Below are positions 34,131 to 42,796 of a stretch of DNA of 64,000 nt, in pieces (position 1 is the stretch's first letter; every line of letters begins with the position of its first letter). The translations under genes and the position numbers were made by a program. The DNA lies in NCBI RefSeq assembly GCF_004342065.1, contig NZ_SLZU01000003.1, forward strand, positions 124,001 through 188,000, read 5' to 3'. Origin of the DNA: Primorskyibacter sedentarius. GTDB taxonomy: Bacteria > Pseudomonadota > Alphaproteobacteria > Rhodobacterales > Rhodobacteraceae. The notes beneath the pieces were generated by a model that did no database searches, was not told where the DNA came from, and was given only the letters and a program-made list of their open reading frames with translations.

Positions 34131-34913
34131 ATGGCTGAGTACAACACAATCCGGACGGGTGCGGCAGGCGTTCGCACAGCCCAGATTGACGAGGGTCTGC
34201 GCACCCATATGAACAAGGTCTACGGCACCATGTCCGTCGGCATGTTCATTACATTTCTTGCCGCTTGGGCGATTGCCGGGCTGGCCGTGACAACGGATCC
34301 CAGCGTCACCGGCATCCAGATCGGCGCCGACAAATACCTGACCGGCCTCGGCCAGGCCATTTACATGTCGCCGCTGAAATGGGTGATCATGTTCGCTCCG
34401 CTGGCCTTCATCTTCTTCGGGATGGGCGCCGCGATGAACCGCCTGTCGGCCGCTGGCGTGCAGACTGCGTTCTACGCTTTCGCCGCGCTGATGGGCCTGT
34501 CGCTCAGCTCCATCTTCCTGGTGTTCACCGGCTTCTCGATCATCCAGGTCTTTCTGGTGACATCGATCTCCTTCGCCGGCCTCAGCATCTGGGGCTACAC
34601 CACGAAGAAGGACATCTCTGGCTGGGGATCGTTCCTGATCATGGGCGTGATCGGCCTGATCGTGGCCTCGATCGTCAACATCTTCCTGGCGTCCTCGGCC
34701 GTCGAATTCGCCGTGCAGGTGCTGGGTGTGCTGATCTTCGCGGGGCTGACAGCTTATGACACGCAGAACATCAAGAACACCTACCTTGCCCATGCGCAGG
34801 GTGGTGATGCCGAGTGGCTTGGCAAGGCTGCCATCATGGGCGCGCTGAACCTCTACCTCGACTTCATCAACATGTTCATGTTCCTGCTGCAGCTGATGGG
34901 CAATCGCGAATAA
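34131..34913 (+). CDS. Bax inhibitor-1/YccA family membrane protein
   Basis: A 260-residue inner-membrane protein with seven hydrophobic segments (MSVGMFITFLAAWAIAGLAV; WVIMFAPLAFIFFGMGAA; TAFYAFAALMGLSLSSIF; GLTAYDTQNIKNTYL; GALNLYLDFINMFMFLLQLMGNRE). These are the BI-1/YccA/YbhL signatures, including the last-helix AYDTQ and the end LYLDFINMF. Members act in membrane-protein quality control with FtsH or as Ca2+/H+ leak channels. GGAGG precedes the ATG, and a strong terminator follows. Confidence 0.93.
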   Translation: MAEYNTIRTGAAGVRTAQIDEGLRTHMNKVYGTMSVGMFITFLAAWAIAGLAVTTDPSVTGIQIGADKYLTGLGQAIYMSPLKWVIMFAPLAFIFFGMGAAMNRLSAAGVQTAFYAFAALMGLSLSSIFLVFTGFSIIQVFLVTSISFAGLSIWGYTTKKDISGWGSFLIMGVIGLIVASIVNIFLASSAVEFAVQVLGVLIFAGLTAYDTQNIKNTYLAHAQGGDAEWLGKAAIMGALNLYLDFINMFMFLLQLMGNRE

Positions 34914-34939
34914 CCCGACGCCGCGCACTGACAGACATG

Positions 34940-34974
34940 ACCCCGCCGGACGCACCCCGTCCGGCGGGGTTTTT
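34940..34974 (+). terminator. Strong intrinsic terminator of the BI-1 gene
   Basis: ACCCCGCCGGACG pairs with CGTCCGGCGGGGT over 13 bp around a five-base loop, and five T residues follow on the plus strand. It starts 27 nt after the BI-1 stop. Confidence 0.92.
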
Positions 34975-35052
34975 CGTGGCATATGCCCCCTACCCTTCGA
35001 CCGGGATGGCAGCCCCGCCAATGTCGAAATCTCCGTATGGGCACCGCAAACG

Positions 35053-35086
35053 AAAAAACCGCGCCAGCCTCAACGGGCCGCGCGGT
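35053..35086 (-). terminator. Intrinsic terminator of rpmG
   Basis: On the minus strand ACCGCGC pairs with GCGCGGT around an imperfect inner stem, followed by six T residues. It lies 45 nt past the rpmG stop. Confidence 0.8.
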
Positions 35087-35130
35087 CTTGACTGTAGCTG
35101 CCCCCCGTCAAGGGCGGCGAAAGCAGGATC

Positions 35131-35298
35131 TTACTTGATCTTGCCTTCCTTGTACTCAACATGCTTGCGCACAACCGGGTCGTACTTACGCACGGTCATC
35201 TTCTCGGTCATCGTGCGGGCATTTTTCTTGGTCACATAGAAGTGGCCCGTGCCTGCGGTCGAGTTCAGGCGGATCTTGATTGTGGTAGGCTTCGCCAT
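35131..35298 (-). CDS. rpmG: 50S ribosomal protein L33
   Basis: A 55-residue basic protein, [30 protein letters not shown]..., the standard length and sequence of bacterial L33, a component near the tRNA exit site of the large subunit. The start is the MAKP methionine with AGGAGA eight nt upstream; the longer frame is not L33. It lacks the four zinc-binding cysteines, so it is the zinc-free type. It has its own promoter and terminator. Confidence 0.97.
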   Translation of the reverse strand: MAKPTTIKIRLNSTAGTGHFYVTKKNARTMTEKMTVRKYDPVVRKHVEYKEGKIK

Positions 35299-35352
35299 GG
35301 GTCGTCTCCTGCACCGGGCGCAGATGCGTCCCGTAAATATCCTAGAAGCCGC

Positions 35353-35380
35353 CTTGTACTGCCGCACGCGCCCGAGTCAA
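35353..35380 (-). promoter_or_regulatory. Predicted promoter of rpmG
   Basis: On the minus strand TTGACT (35380-35375), a 16-bp spacer and TACAAG (35358-35353) form a good housekeeping-sigma match 55 nt ahead of the rpmG start codon. Confidence 0.5.
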
Positions 35381-35466
35381 CCAGATAGCAGATGTAATCA
35401 TCGAAAAAGTCGCGATTGCCGCAGGAAAACTCGAAAGCGAAGGTTCGGACGCCATTTTCTACTTCC

Positions 35467-35490
35467 GTTAATTAGCCAATATGTTAATTA
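35467..35490. promoter_or_regulatory. Direct repeats at the arsR-type promoter
   Basis: GTTAATTA occurs at 35467-35474 and again at 35483-35490, 16 bp apart, that is nearly on the same DNA face. It is framed by CTTCCG (35462-35467) and its complement CGGAAG near 35497. The second copy runs into TATAGAT, a probable -10. The array lies 24 bp before the ArsR start codon and is the best candidate for its operator. Confidence 0.45.
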
Positions 35491-35513
35491 TAGATTCGGA
35501 AGGAGCGGCTGAA

Positions 35514-35840
35514 ATGTCCGATTTGCCACGCATCTTTGCAGCTTTGAGTGACCCCACCCGGCTGGCCATCGTCGAACGCCTGATGCGGGACGGGGAACTG
35601 CCCGTGGCGACGCTGCGCGAGGAAAGCGAGATCTCGGCCCCGGCCATTTCGCGGCACCTGAATGTCTTGATTCGGACAGGGCTGGTCCGCAAACGCGCCA
35701 GGGCCCAGCAGCGCCTCTACTCAGTGGTACCCGAGACCATTCGCGCCGTCAGCAGTTGGACGCTTGATCACCGCACCTTTTGGGAGGCGAGCCTCGACCG
35801 GCTGGAAGCGGAGCTACACAAGGAAATGTCACGGAAATGA
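35514..35840 (+). CDS. ArsR family transcriptional regulator
   Basis: A 108-residue winged-HTH repressor: MSDLPRIFAALSDPTRLAIVERLMRDGELPVATLREESEISAPAISRHLNVLIRTGLVRKRARAQQRLYSV. No cysteine metal site is present, so it belongs to the non-metal-sensing ArsR proteins that are paired with SRPBCC proteins. GGAAGGAG precedes the ATG. Its TGA overlaps the ATG of the SRPBCC gene (ATGA). Confidence 0.9.
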   Translation: MSDLPRIFAALSDPTRLAIVERLMRDGELPVATLREESEISAPAISRHLNVLIRTGLVRKRARAQQRLYSVVPETIRAVSSWTLDHRTFWEASLDRLEAELHKEMSRK

Positions 35841-36286
35841 CCGAGCCAGTGGTAATTGAACGCGTCTTCGACGCCCCGCGCGAGGTGGTGTTCACCTTCA
35901 TCACAACGCGTGCGCTTGCGACACAATGGTGGGGGCATGATGGCATGTCCCTGCCCGAAGAAAACCTCGATTTCAGCAGGCTCGGTCCATGGTTCGCGCA
36001 AGTCGTCGGTGCCGAGGGTGGCCGCTATAAGATGTCGGGACAGGTGACAAAGGTCGTGCCCCCTTCGCTCGTGGCGTTCACCTGGGGTTGGCATGACGAG
36101 AACGACGCCAGAGGCGCAGAGAGCCACGTCATGATTATGCTCGACGCATTGGACGGAGACCGCACGCGGCTTGTTCTGCGCCACGGGCATCTGCAACCCG
36201 GCCCACAACGCGACAACCACTCCAAGGGCTGGGTAGCAACGCTTGCCCGTCTTGAAAAGGCGCTGGCTACCAGCCTGAGCAACTGA
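35837..36286 (+). CDS. SRPBCC (AHSA1-type) protein
   Basis: A 149-residue protein with the START-like AHSA1 features VIERVFDAPREVVFTFITTRALATQWWGHDGM, GGRYKMSGQVTKVVPPSLVAFTWGWHDE and KGWVATLARLEKAL at the C-terminal helix. The hydrophobic cavity of this fold binds small ligands. ArsR-SRPBCC pairs are common in proteobacteria and their ligands are mostly unknown. It is co-translated with the ArsR gene. Confidence 0.88.
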   Translation: MTEPVVIERVFDAPREVVFTFITTRALATQWWGHDGMSLPEENLDFSRLGPWFAQVVGAEGGRYKMSGQVTKVVPPSLVAFTWGWHDENDARGAESHVMIMLDALDGDRTRLVLRHGHLQPGPQRDNHSKGWVATLARLEKALATSLSN

Positions 36287-36329
36287 TTTTCCACGCCCCA
36301 ACGGGCCACGTCCACAGAAAGGAAATTAC

Positions 36330-36641
36330 ATGTCCAAATTCATGTTTGCATATCACGGTGGCAAGATGCCCGAGACGCCTGAAGAGGGCGCCAAAATGAT
36401 GGCCGCCTGGGAGGCCTGGTATAAGGATATGGGAGAGTCGCTGGTCGACGGTGGCAACCCTGTCGGCATGTCCAAGACCGTTTCGTCAGGCGGGGTTGAG
36501 GACAATGGCGGTGCCAACCCGCTGTCGGGATACACGATCATCAGCGCAGATAGCATAGAGGTCGCCTGCGACATGGCAAAGGGATGCCCGATGCTTGAAA
36601 GCGGCGGCACGGTCGAAGTGGCCCCTGTCATCGAGATGTGA
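36330..36641 (+). CDS. YciI-like (YCII/DGPF) protein
   Basis: A 103-residue protein, MSKFMFAYHGGKMPETPEEGAKMMAAWEAWYKDMGESLVDGGNP, with GYTIISADSIEVACDMAKGCPMLESGGTVEVAPVIEM at the end. This is the small ferredoxin-like YCII/DGPF fold often encoded next to SRPBCC or sigma-factor genes. GAAAGGA precedes the ATG. It is 43 bp downstream of the SRPBCC gene and probably the third gene of the operon. Biochemical role unknown. Confidence 0.82.
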   Translation: MSKFMFAYHGGKMPETPEEGAKMMAAWEAWYKDMGESLVDGGNPVGMSKTVSSGGVEDNGGANPLSGYTIISADSIEVACDMAKGCPMLESGGTVEVAPVIEM

Positions 36642-36957
36642 CGCGGAACCGCCCCGGCCTTCAGGTCGGGGCATCCAATGCCATCAAGAAATGGCTGGCC
36701 CGAATTCTCCCGGTGGCTAGCAGCAAGCCGCTGTCGGAAGGTCGCACTCTGACCGCAGCCTCAATAATTTCAGTCAGTGTGTGCGATGGGTCCATTCGGC
36801 TCGATCAACATGACCGGGCGGGCGTCTCTTTGTCGATATTCGGCGAAAACGCCGCCACAAATAGGCTAGTCAAAACATTTGCCAATTCATCGAGAGTTCA
36901 TGAATGCCCGATCCTTGGAAAGACCTTATCACTTTTTTTGGTCTGCAAGGCAATTTT
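36642..36957. other. Gap between the YciI gene and rnpB
   Basis: A 316-bp gap where the YciI gene and rnpB converge. A hairpin (GCCCCGGCC/GGTCGGGGC, about 36651-36672) may end the YciI operon. Near 36915-36950 CCTTG...GACC and GGTC...CAAGG pair around a run of seven T on the plus strand, close to the rnpB 3' end. The remainder is more AT-rich than its surroundings, and no coding frame is convincing. Confidence 0.5.
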
Positions 36958-36958
36958 G

Positions 36959-37403
<445 letters not shown>

Positions 37404-37409
37404 AGGTTG

Positions 37410-37438
37410 CAGTTAGGCGCTGCGCGGCCCCGGGTCAA
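37410..37438 (-). promoter_or_regulatory. Predicted rnpB promoter inside the amidase gene end
   Basis: On the minus strand TTGACC (37438-37433), a spacer of exactly 17 bp and TAACTG (37415-37410) precede the inferred rnpB start by 6-7 bp. The TAA of the -10 is also the stop codon of the amidase gene. Confidence 0.6.
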
Positions 37439-38156
37439 CGGGATAGTCGCGTGCGATGCGCTGCGCCAGGACCTGATCCGCTTCTGTCGCACGCCCCGTC
37501 GCCCAGGGGCGATAGCGCAGCCGGAACGCGGCGAGCTTTGTTTCCATATCGGTATCTGCCGTATATCCGATGGCGGCGAGCGATCCGGCAAGCTCGTCAA
37601 GGCTGACCTTCCCCTGCCCGATCCCCTCTTGCACAGCCAATTGCGGACGCGCGGCGAGCCCTTGCAGCGCCAGCCGCTGCCAGTCGAATCGCGGGCCCGG
37701 ATCAATCTTGCGACCCGGCGCCAGATCGGAATGGCCGATCACCCGTTCGGGCCGCACCTGCCAGCGCGCAACGATACCGCGAAGCAACTCCTCCAGCGCG
37801 GCCATCTGGGGCTCCGGAAAAGGCTCTGCCCCGGTATTGGCAATCTCGATCCCGATGGAGCGCGAGTTCACATCCGCGACCTCCCCCCAAGCCCCTGCCC
37901 CGGCGTGCCAGGCGCGCATGCCCTCGTCCACAAGCTGCCAGACGGTTCCCTGCCGCGAAATCACGTAATGCGCAGAGACCTCGGCCTGCGGATTACACAA
38001 CCAATCGCGCGCCTCACGGGCACTGACCATCGCTGTATAGTGAATCACCACCATGTCAGGCCGGGCACCATCGCGCCGCGGCCCGAAATTGGGCGAGGGA
38101 TGCCAGACCGGCGTCAGCTTCCCGAACGCACTTTGCGGAAGGGTGCCGGATCCCAT
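37413..38156 (-). CDS. N-acetylmuramoyl-L-alanine amidase (AmiD/AmpD type)
   Basis: A 247-residue zinc amidase of the Amidase_2 fold. HPSPNFGPRRDGARPDMVVIHYTAM holds the first zinc His, EVSAHYVISRQGTVWQLVDEGMRAWHAG the substrate site, and VIGHSDLAPGRKIDPGPRFDW the other zinc His and catalytic residues. A peptidoglycan-binding-like C-terminal part follows. It cleaves the MurNAc-L-Ala bond in cell-wall recycling or remodelling. No signal peptide is seen. The ATG used lies 43 nt inside the upstream lipoprotein gene; an internal non-ATG start nearer LTPVWHPSP is possible. Confidence 0.9.
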   Translation of the reverse strand: MGSGTLPQSAFGKLTPVWHPSPNFGPRRDGARPDMVVIHYTAMVSAREARDWLCNPQAEVSAHYVISRQGTVWQLVDEGMRAWHAGAGAWGEVADVNSRSIGIEIANTGAEPFPEPQMAALEELLRGIVARWQVRPERVIGHSDLAPGRKIDPGPRFDWQRLALQGLAARPQLAVQEGIGQGKVSLDELAGSLAAIGYTADTDMETKLAAFRLRYRPWATGRATEADQVLAQRIARDYPVDPGPRSA

Positions 38157-38836
38157 GCACAGGCGAAACCGTCGCCATCCGGGTCAAGCCCCTTGCGGTC
38201 CTTCTCCGGGCCGCCAAGCGCCAGGAAATCCTCTTGCGCAAGGTCGGCCGAAGCGTAGCTGGCACAGTTGCGCTGGAATTTAGCCTGCGAATTCAACCCG
38301 AAACGCTTATATAGCTGCGCGCCCTTTGGATTGGTTGTCTGCAGCGCATAGGCCACGATATTTGGCCCGCTCGCCCCCGACCGCGTCGGCAGGGCGGTGG
38401 GCTGAATCACCTCGTACTGTGCGCGGTTGCGGGCAATCAGCGCGGCATCGCTTTCGATACTGCGCTCGTCCGACACCGCGTTGAAGTCATTCTCGTCGGA
38501 AATCCCGACAGAGTTGGTCACGACCTGCGGCGGGGCGTTGGCGGGCGAGGCATTGACAGGAACCTGACCGGAATTGGCCGCCGCGCCGTCGTCATCTGAC
38601 AGGGCCGCGCGGGCCGCGTCGATCGCGTCTGGCTGGCTGTTCGGCGTCGAGGTCTGAACGCTGACGTCAGAGACTGTCGAGTTCTCAAGCGCGGCATCGC
38701 GCTGAAGCCGTTCCTCGTAGGTGGTATAGTTGTCGAGCCCGACGCCCGCACCGCTATCGGGGATGGGAGGCGTACAGGCAACAAGCGCGGCAAGCGCCGC
38801 TCCACCAAGCAAAAACCGCATCATATATCCTGTCAT
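38114..38836 (-). CDS. Excalibur-type lipoprotein of unknown function
   Basis: A 240-residue protein with a lipoprotein signal peptide (RFLLGGAALAALVAC; Cys at 21), a long low-complexity acidic/Ser-rich region (residues 25-150), and a C-terminal module with paired cysteines and a calcium-loop-like DPDGDGFACAWDP. The last matches the excalibur motif (DxDxDGxxC) of surface proteins. The module NCASYASADLAQEDFLALGGPEKDRKGLDPDGDGF is the conserved part. Met5 or Met6 are alternative starts. Probably anchored in a membrane and facing the periplasm, it overlaps the amidase gene downstream. Confidence 0.8.
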   Translation of the reverse strand: MTGYMMRFLLGGAALAALVACTPPIPDSGAGVGLDNYTTYEERLQRDAALENSTVSDVSVQTSTPNSQPDAIDAARAALSDDDGAAANSGQVPVNASPANAPPQVVTNSVGISDENDFNAVSDERSIESDAALIARNRAQYEVIQPTALPTRSGASGPNIVAYALQTTNPKGAQLYKRFGLNSQAKFQRNCASYASADLAQEDFLALGGPEKDRKGLDPDGDGFACAWDPAPFRKVRSGS

Positions 38837-38857
38837 GGGTTCACAGAAGTCCTGCGC

Positions 38858-40345
38858 CTACCACCATTTGGAGGGTTTTTCCACAAATCCCGCAGCATTT
38901 TCGAGCGCATAGGCGGTATTCAGCAAATCGCCCTCCTCCCACGGACGGCCAATCAGCTGAAGACCCAGCGGCAGGCCCTGCTTGTCGATACCCGCAGGCA
39001 CCGAGATACCGGGCAGACCCGCAAGGTTGACGGTCACGGTGAACACGTCGTTCAGGTACATCTGCACCGGGTCGGCCTCTGTCATCTCGCCCAACCCAAA
39101 GGCCGCGGACGGCGTCGCGGGCGTCAGGATCGCGTCGATCCCGGCGGCGAAGGCATCCTCGAAGTCCTTCTTGATCAGGGTGCGGACCTTGCGGGCGCGG
39201 TTGTAATAGGCGTCGTAGAAGCCTGCCGATAACACGTAGGTGCCGACCATGACGCGGCGCTGCACCTCGTGGCCAAAGCCTTCGGCGCGGGTTTTCTCGT
39301 ACATCTCGGTGATGCCGTCGCCCTGCGCCAGCTTGGCCCGGTGGCCGTAACGCACCCCGTCATAGCGCGCGAGGTTCGACGATGCCTCGGCCGGGGCGAT
39401 GACGTAATAGGCAGGCAACGCGTATTTGGCATGCGGCAGCGAGATATCGACGATCTCGGCACCGGCATCCCTCAGCATATTGGCGCCATCGGCCCAGAGC
39501 TTTTCGATCTCGGCGGGCGTGCCTTCCATCCGGTATTCCGCCGGAATGCCGATTTTCTTGCCCCTGATGTCGCCGGTCAGCATCGCCTCGAAATCCGGCA
39601 CGGCCAGATCGGCAGAGGTCGAATCCTTGGGGTCGTGCCCCGCCATGGTGCGCAGGACAATCGCCGCGTCGCGGACCGTTTTCGCCATCGGACCCGCCTG
39701 ATCCAGCGAGGAGGCAAAGGCCACAACGCCCCAGCGAGAGCAGCGCCCATAGGTCGGTTTGATCCCGACGATGCCGGTAAAGGCCGCTGGCTGGCGGATT
39801 GACCCGCCCGTATCCGTGCCCGTCGCCGCGAGGCAAAGGTCCGCCGCCACGGCACTGGCAGAGCCGCCCGAAGAGCCGCCCGGCGTCAGGAGCGTGTCGT
39901 CATTTCCGCGCCGCCAGGGGTTCACGGCATTGCCATAGCAGGATGTCTCGTTCGACGAGCCCATGGCGAATTCGTCCATGTTGAGCTTGCCCAGCATCAC
40001 GGCGCCCGCATCGAACAGCTGGCTCGTGACCGTCGATTCGTATTCGGGCTTGAACCCTTCCAGAATGCGGCTCGCGGCCTGGCTGGCCACACCATTGGTG
40101 CAGAAAAGATCCTTGATCCCCATCGGGATGCCGCACATGTCGGGCGCGTCGCCAGCCTTGATCCGCGCATCCGCGGCACCTGCTTGCTCCAACGCGATTT
40201 CCGGCGTCTTGTGAACGAAGGCACCAAGCGCGTCCGCCCCATCAATGGCGGTGAGACAGGCCTCGGTCAGCTCCACGCTGGTCACATCGCCGGTTCGCAA
40301 TGCGTCGCGTGCATCGGCAACTGTAAGTTTGGTCAGATCGCTCAT
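38858..40345 (-). CDS. gatA: Asp-tRNA(Asn)/Glu-tRNA(Gln) amidotransferase subunit A
   Basis: A 495-residue amidase subunit with the Ser-cisSer-Lys triad visible: Lys78 in PMGIKDLF, Ser158 in [15 protein letters not shown] and nucleophile Ser182 in [13 protein letters not shown]. It releases ammonia from glutamine for transamidation of misacylated tRNA. It overlaps gatC by one base (TAATG). gatB is not in the window, which is usual where it is encoded elsewhere. Confidence 0.97.
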   Translation of the reverse strand: MSDLTKLTVADARDALRTGDVTSVELTEACLTAIDGADALGAFVHKTPEIALEQAGAADARIKAGDAPDMCGIPMGIKDLFCTNGVASQAASRILEGFKPEYESTVTSQLFDAGAVMLGKLNMDEFAMGSSNETSCYGNAVNPWRRGNDDTLLTPGGSSGGSASAVAADLCLAATGTDTGGSIRQPAAFTGIVGIKPTYGRCSRWGVVAFASSLDQAGPMAKTVRDAAIVLRTMAGHDPKDSTSADLAVPDFEAMLTGDIRGKKIGIPAEYRMEGTPAEIEKLWADGANMLRDAGAEIVDISLPHAKYALPAYYVIAPAEASSNLARYDGVRYGHRAKLAQGDGITEMYEKTRAEGFGHEVQRRVMVGTYVLSAGFYDAYYNRARKVRTLIKKDFEDAFAAGIDAILTPATPSAAFGLGEMTEADPVQMYLNDVFTVTVNLAGLPGISVPAGIDKQGLPLGLQLIGRPWEEGDLLNTAYALENAAGFVEKPSKWW

Positions 40346-40632
40346 TATTCCACCACCTTGGGAACCGCAAAGAACCCTTCGCGCGCATCGGGCGCGTTCG
40401 CCAGAACCTTGTCCTGCATGTTCCCGTCCGTCACGCCATCCTCGCGCCGCTTCAGACGCATCGGCGTTACCGAAACCATCGGTTCCACACCCTCGACATC
40501 CACCTCGTTGAGCTGCTCGATGAAGCCGAGAATGGTGTTGAATTCGCCCGCCAGCGCGGGCAGCGCGTCCTCTTCCACCTTGATGCGCGCCAGTTTGGCG
40601 ACGCGTGCGGCGGTCTCAAGGTCGATCGACAT
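40345..40632 (-). CDS. gatC: Asp-tRNA(Asn)/Glu-tRNA(Gln) amidotransferase subunit C
   Basis: A 95-residue protein, [52 protein letters not shown], the standard GatC sequence, which wraps around the GatA-GatB interface. AGGAGG-like sequence lies before the ATG. First gene of the gatCA operon. Confidence 0.96.
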   Translation of the reverse strand: MSIDLETAARVAKLARIKVEEDALPALAGEFNTILGFIEQLNEVDVEGVEPMVSVTPMRLKRREDGVTDGNMQDKVLANAPDAREGFFAVPKVVE

Positions 40633-40832
40633 GGAAAGCCTCCTGGTTACAGGTCAGGCTTGCGTTTACCGCCCGCGCGGGCGCCCTGCAAGCAGTTGCG
40701 CGCCAATAGTGGGCATCGCCCTTGTTGCAGGCAGGATGGCACGCCCCGTCCAGACCATCCGGGCGGCCCCTCGCAGCCGACTGGAAGACCGCGCAAACCG
40801 TGTTACGATCCGGAAAACAACGGAGAGAACGC

Positions 40833-41525
40833 ATGAAGATCATCTGGCTCGGACACGGCTCGTTCCGCTTTGAAATTGGCGCGCTGACGCTGCTTATGGA
40901 CCCCTGGCTGACGGGCAATCCGCTGCTGAACGAAGACCAGCACGAGGCCGCCACGAAAGGCGCCACCCACATCCTGTTGACCCACGGACATTTCGATCAT
41001 GTCGCGGACGTTCTGCCACTGTCGCGCAAACTGGGTGTGCCGGTGGTCGGACAGTATGACCTGATGAACCACTGGGCCGAGAACGAGGGAATCGAGACGA
41101 TCGGCTTCAACAAGGGCGGCACTGTCGATCTGGGCGGCGTAAAGGTCACGATGGTGAACGCCATTCACTCCTCGACTTTCGGCACGCCGCATGGGCCGCG
41201 CGTGGCCGGAACGGAATGCGGTTTCATGATCGAGGGCGAAGGCCACACGATCTATGCCTCGGGCGACACAGACGTGATGTCGGACATGAAGATCTTCAAT
41301 GACCTTCACAAACCCGATATCGGCATTCTTTCTGCGGGCGGCTACTTCACCATGGATATGAAACGCGCGGCCTACGCCGCAAGGACGTTTTTTGACTTCA
41401 AGACCCTGATCCCCTGCCACTACCGCACCTTTCCCATATTGGAGCAATCCGCCGAAGCGTTGGCACAGGCCCTTCCCGGCGTGGATGTAATCGAACCAGA
41501 GGTTTTGCAGCCCATTGAGATCTGA
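40833..41525 (+). CDS. UPF0173 family metal-dependent hydrolase (MBL fold)
   Basis: A 230-residue metallo-beta-lactamase-fold protein starting MKIIWLGHGSFRFEIGALTLLMDPWLTGNP, with the metal motif THGHFDHVADV, VNAIHSSTFGTPHG, YASGDTDVMSDM and the final IPCHYRTFPILEQ. This is the UPF0173 pattern. The start is the Met with GGAGAG nine nt upstream; the longer frame adds 37 unlike residues. Substrate unknown. Confidence 0.92.
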   Translation: MKIIWLGHGSFRFEIGALTLLMDPWLTGNPLLNEDQHEAATKGATHILLTHGHFDHVADVLPLSRKLGVPVVGQYDLMNHWAENEGIETIGFNKGGTVDLGGVKVTMVNAIHSSTFGTPHGPRVAGTECGFMIEGEGHTIYASGDTDVMSDMKIFNDLHKPDIGILSAGGYFTMDMKRAAYAARTFFDFKTLIPCHYRTFPILEQSAEALAQALPGVDVIEPEVLQPIEI

Positions 41526-41636
41526 TCATCCGGCGCCCCGCCCGATCTGCGGGATCGGGGCGCATTGCGCCGCCGGTGTGACAACCTATAGTGCGCGGGC
41601 AAGACGAGTGATGCAGAGTTTACGGACACCCCCGAC

Positions 41637-42641
41637 ATGCCAAAGCGCAACGCGCCAGAACAGACCGTCAATATCCTGATCGTCGGTCAATCGGGACGGC
41701 TGCAATACGAGGCATTGCTCTTTGCCGCGTCGCTGCTGGATGGGCCCTCCACCCTTGCTTACAAGCTGTTTGTGGCAGAGCCAGAGCCGGGGCCGCTCTG
41801 GCCTGGGGATCCGCGTATCAAGCAATCGGACATCCGCGACCATCTGGAAGAGTTGGGCGCCGAAATTCAACCCTTTGAAAGCCGCCATTTCGGTCACGCC
41901 TATAGCTACGGCAACAAGATAGAGGCGCTTTCGGTCCTGCCCGAGGGCGAGCCCTTCATCTTCTTTGACACCGATACGCTGATCCACGGCGATCTGGGCA
42001 CCGTCCCGTTCGATTTCGACCGCCCCGGCGCGTCCCTGCGCTGTGAAGGGACCTGGCCAAAGATCGAGCTTTATGGCCCCGGCTACGCGGACATCTGGCG
42101 CGCGCTCTACGACCGGTTCGGGCTGGATTTCGAAAGTTCGCTGAACCTCGACCAGCCAGACGAGTACTGGCAGCGATATCTCTATTTCAACGCAGGTTTC
42201 TTCTACTACCGATGCCCCCGCGCCTTTGGGCATCGCTTTCTTGAATACGCGCTGGAGATACGCGACAACCCGCCCGCAGAGCTGGTCTGTCAGACATTCG
42301 ACCCATGGCTCGACCAGATCGCCCTGCCGCTGGTGATCCATTCATTCGGGGGGGGCCGCGACAGCCTGCCGGAGGGCTATCTTGATGGCGATGTGTCCTG
42401 CCACTACCGCGTTCTGCCGCTTCTATACGCCCGCGAGGATGACGCGGTGGTCGAAGCGCTGGAACGGATCTGTGCCCCTAACCGGCTGAAAAAGTTGCTC
42501 AAGCAATACGAGCCCTTCAAGCGCATGGTCTATCAGGGGCGCGGTCAGAAAGTGCGCGCTCTTTTCGACCGCAACCATCTGCCCCTTCGCGAACAGATGA
42601 TCCGCAACCGCATCAAGCGTGAAGGTTTCTGGATGCGATAG
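41637..42641 (+). CDS. Glycosyltransferase-like protein, orphan
   Basis: A 334-residue soluble protein. Residues near 113-125 (PFIFFDTDTLIHGDLG) hold a DxD-like triad (DTD), the UDP-sugar/metal motif of GT-A glycosyltransferases, and NAGFFYYRCPRAFGHRF fits a GT8-like acceptor-side loop. No signal peptide or membrane helix is present. No cell-wall or capsule genes are nearby. The gene is followed by a two-way terminator. The transferred sugar cannot be told, and the assignment rests on the DxD pattern. Confidence 0.6.
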   Translation: MPKRNAPEQTVNILIVGQSGRLQYEALLFAASLLDGPSTLAYKLFVAEPEPGPLWPGDPRIKQSDIRDHLEELGAEIQPFESRHFGHAYSYGNKIEALSVLPEGEPFIFFDTDTLIHGDLGTVPFDFDRPGASLRCEGTWPKIELYGPGYADIWRALYDRFGLDFESSLNLDQPDEYWQRYLYFNAGFFYYRCPRAFGHRFLEYALEIRDNPPAELVCQTFDPWLDQIALPLVIHSFGGGRDSLPEGYLDGDVSCHYRVLPLLYAREDDAVVEALERICAPNRLKKLLKQYEPFKRMVYQGRGQKVRALFDRNHLPLREQMIRNRIKREGFWMR

Positions 42642-42742
42642 GCGCGTTCTTCTGCGGCCTTGCCCGGATCGGACGCGCGCCGCTTTCATCTGAGAATTTG
42701 AACGCACTGGACCCGTGCCTAAACCGTTGGACCCAGTACAGA

Positions 42743-42770
42743 AAATGGGCGCGCACCGGCACGCCCATTT
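42743..42770. terminator. Bidirectional terminator
   Basis: AAATGGGCG pairs with CGCCCATTT across a ten-base loop. A T-rich tract follows on both strands (CTTCATTTTC on plus, TTTTCTGT on minus), so it can end both the glycosyltransferase-like gene and the RHH-like gene. Confidence 0.75.
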
Positions 42771-42796
42771 CTTCATTTTCTTGCGGCCTGAACCGT

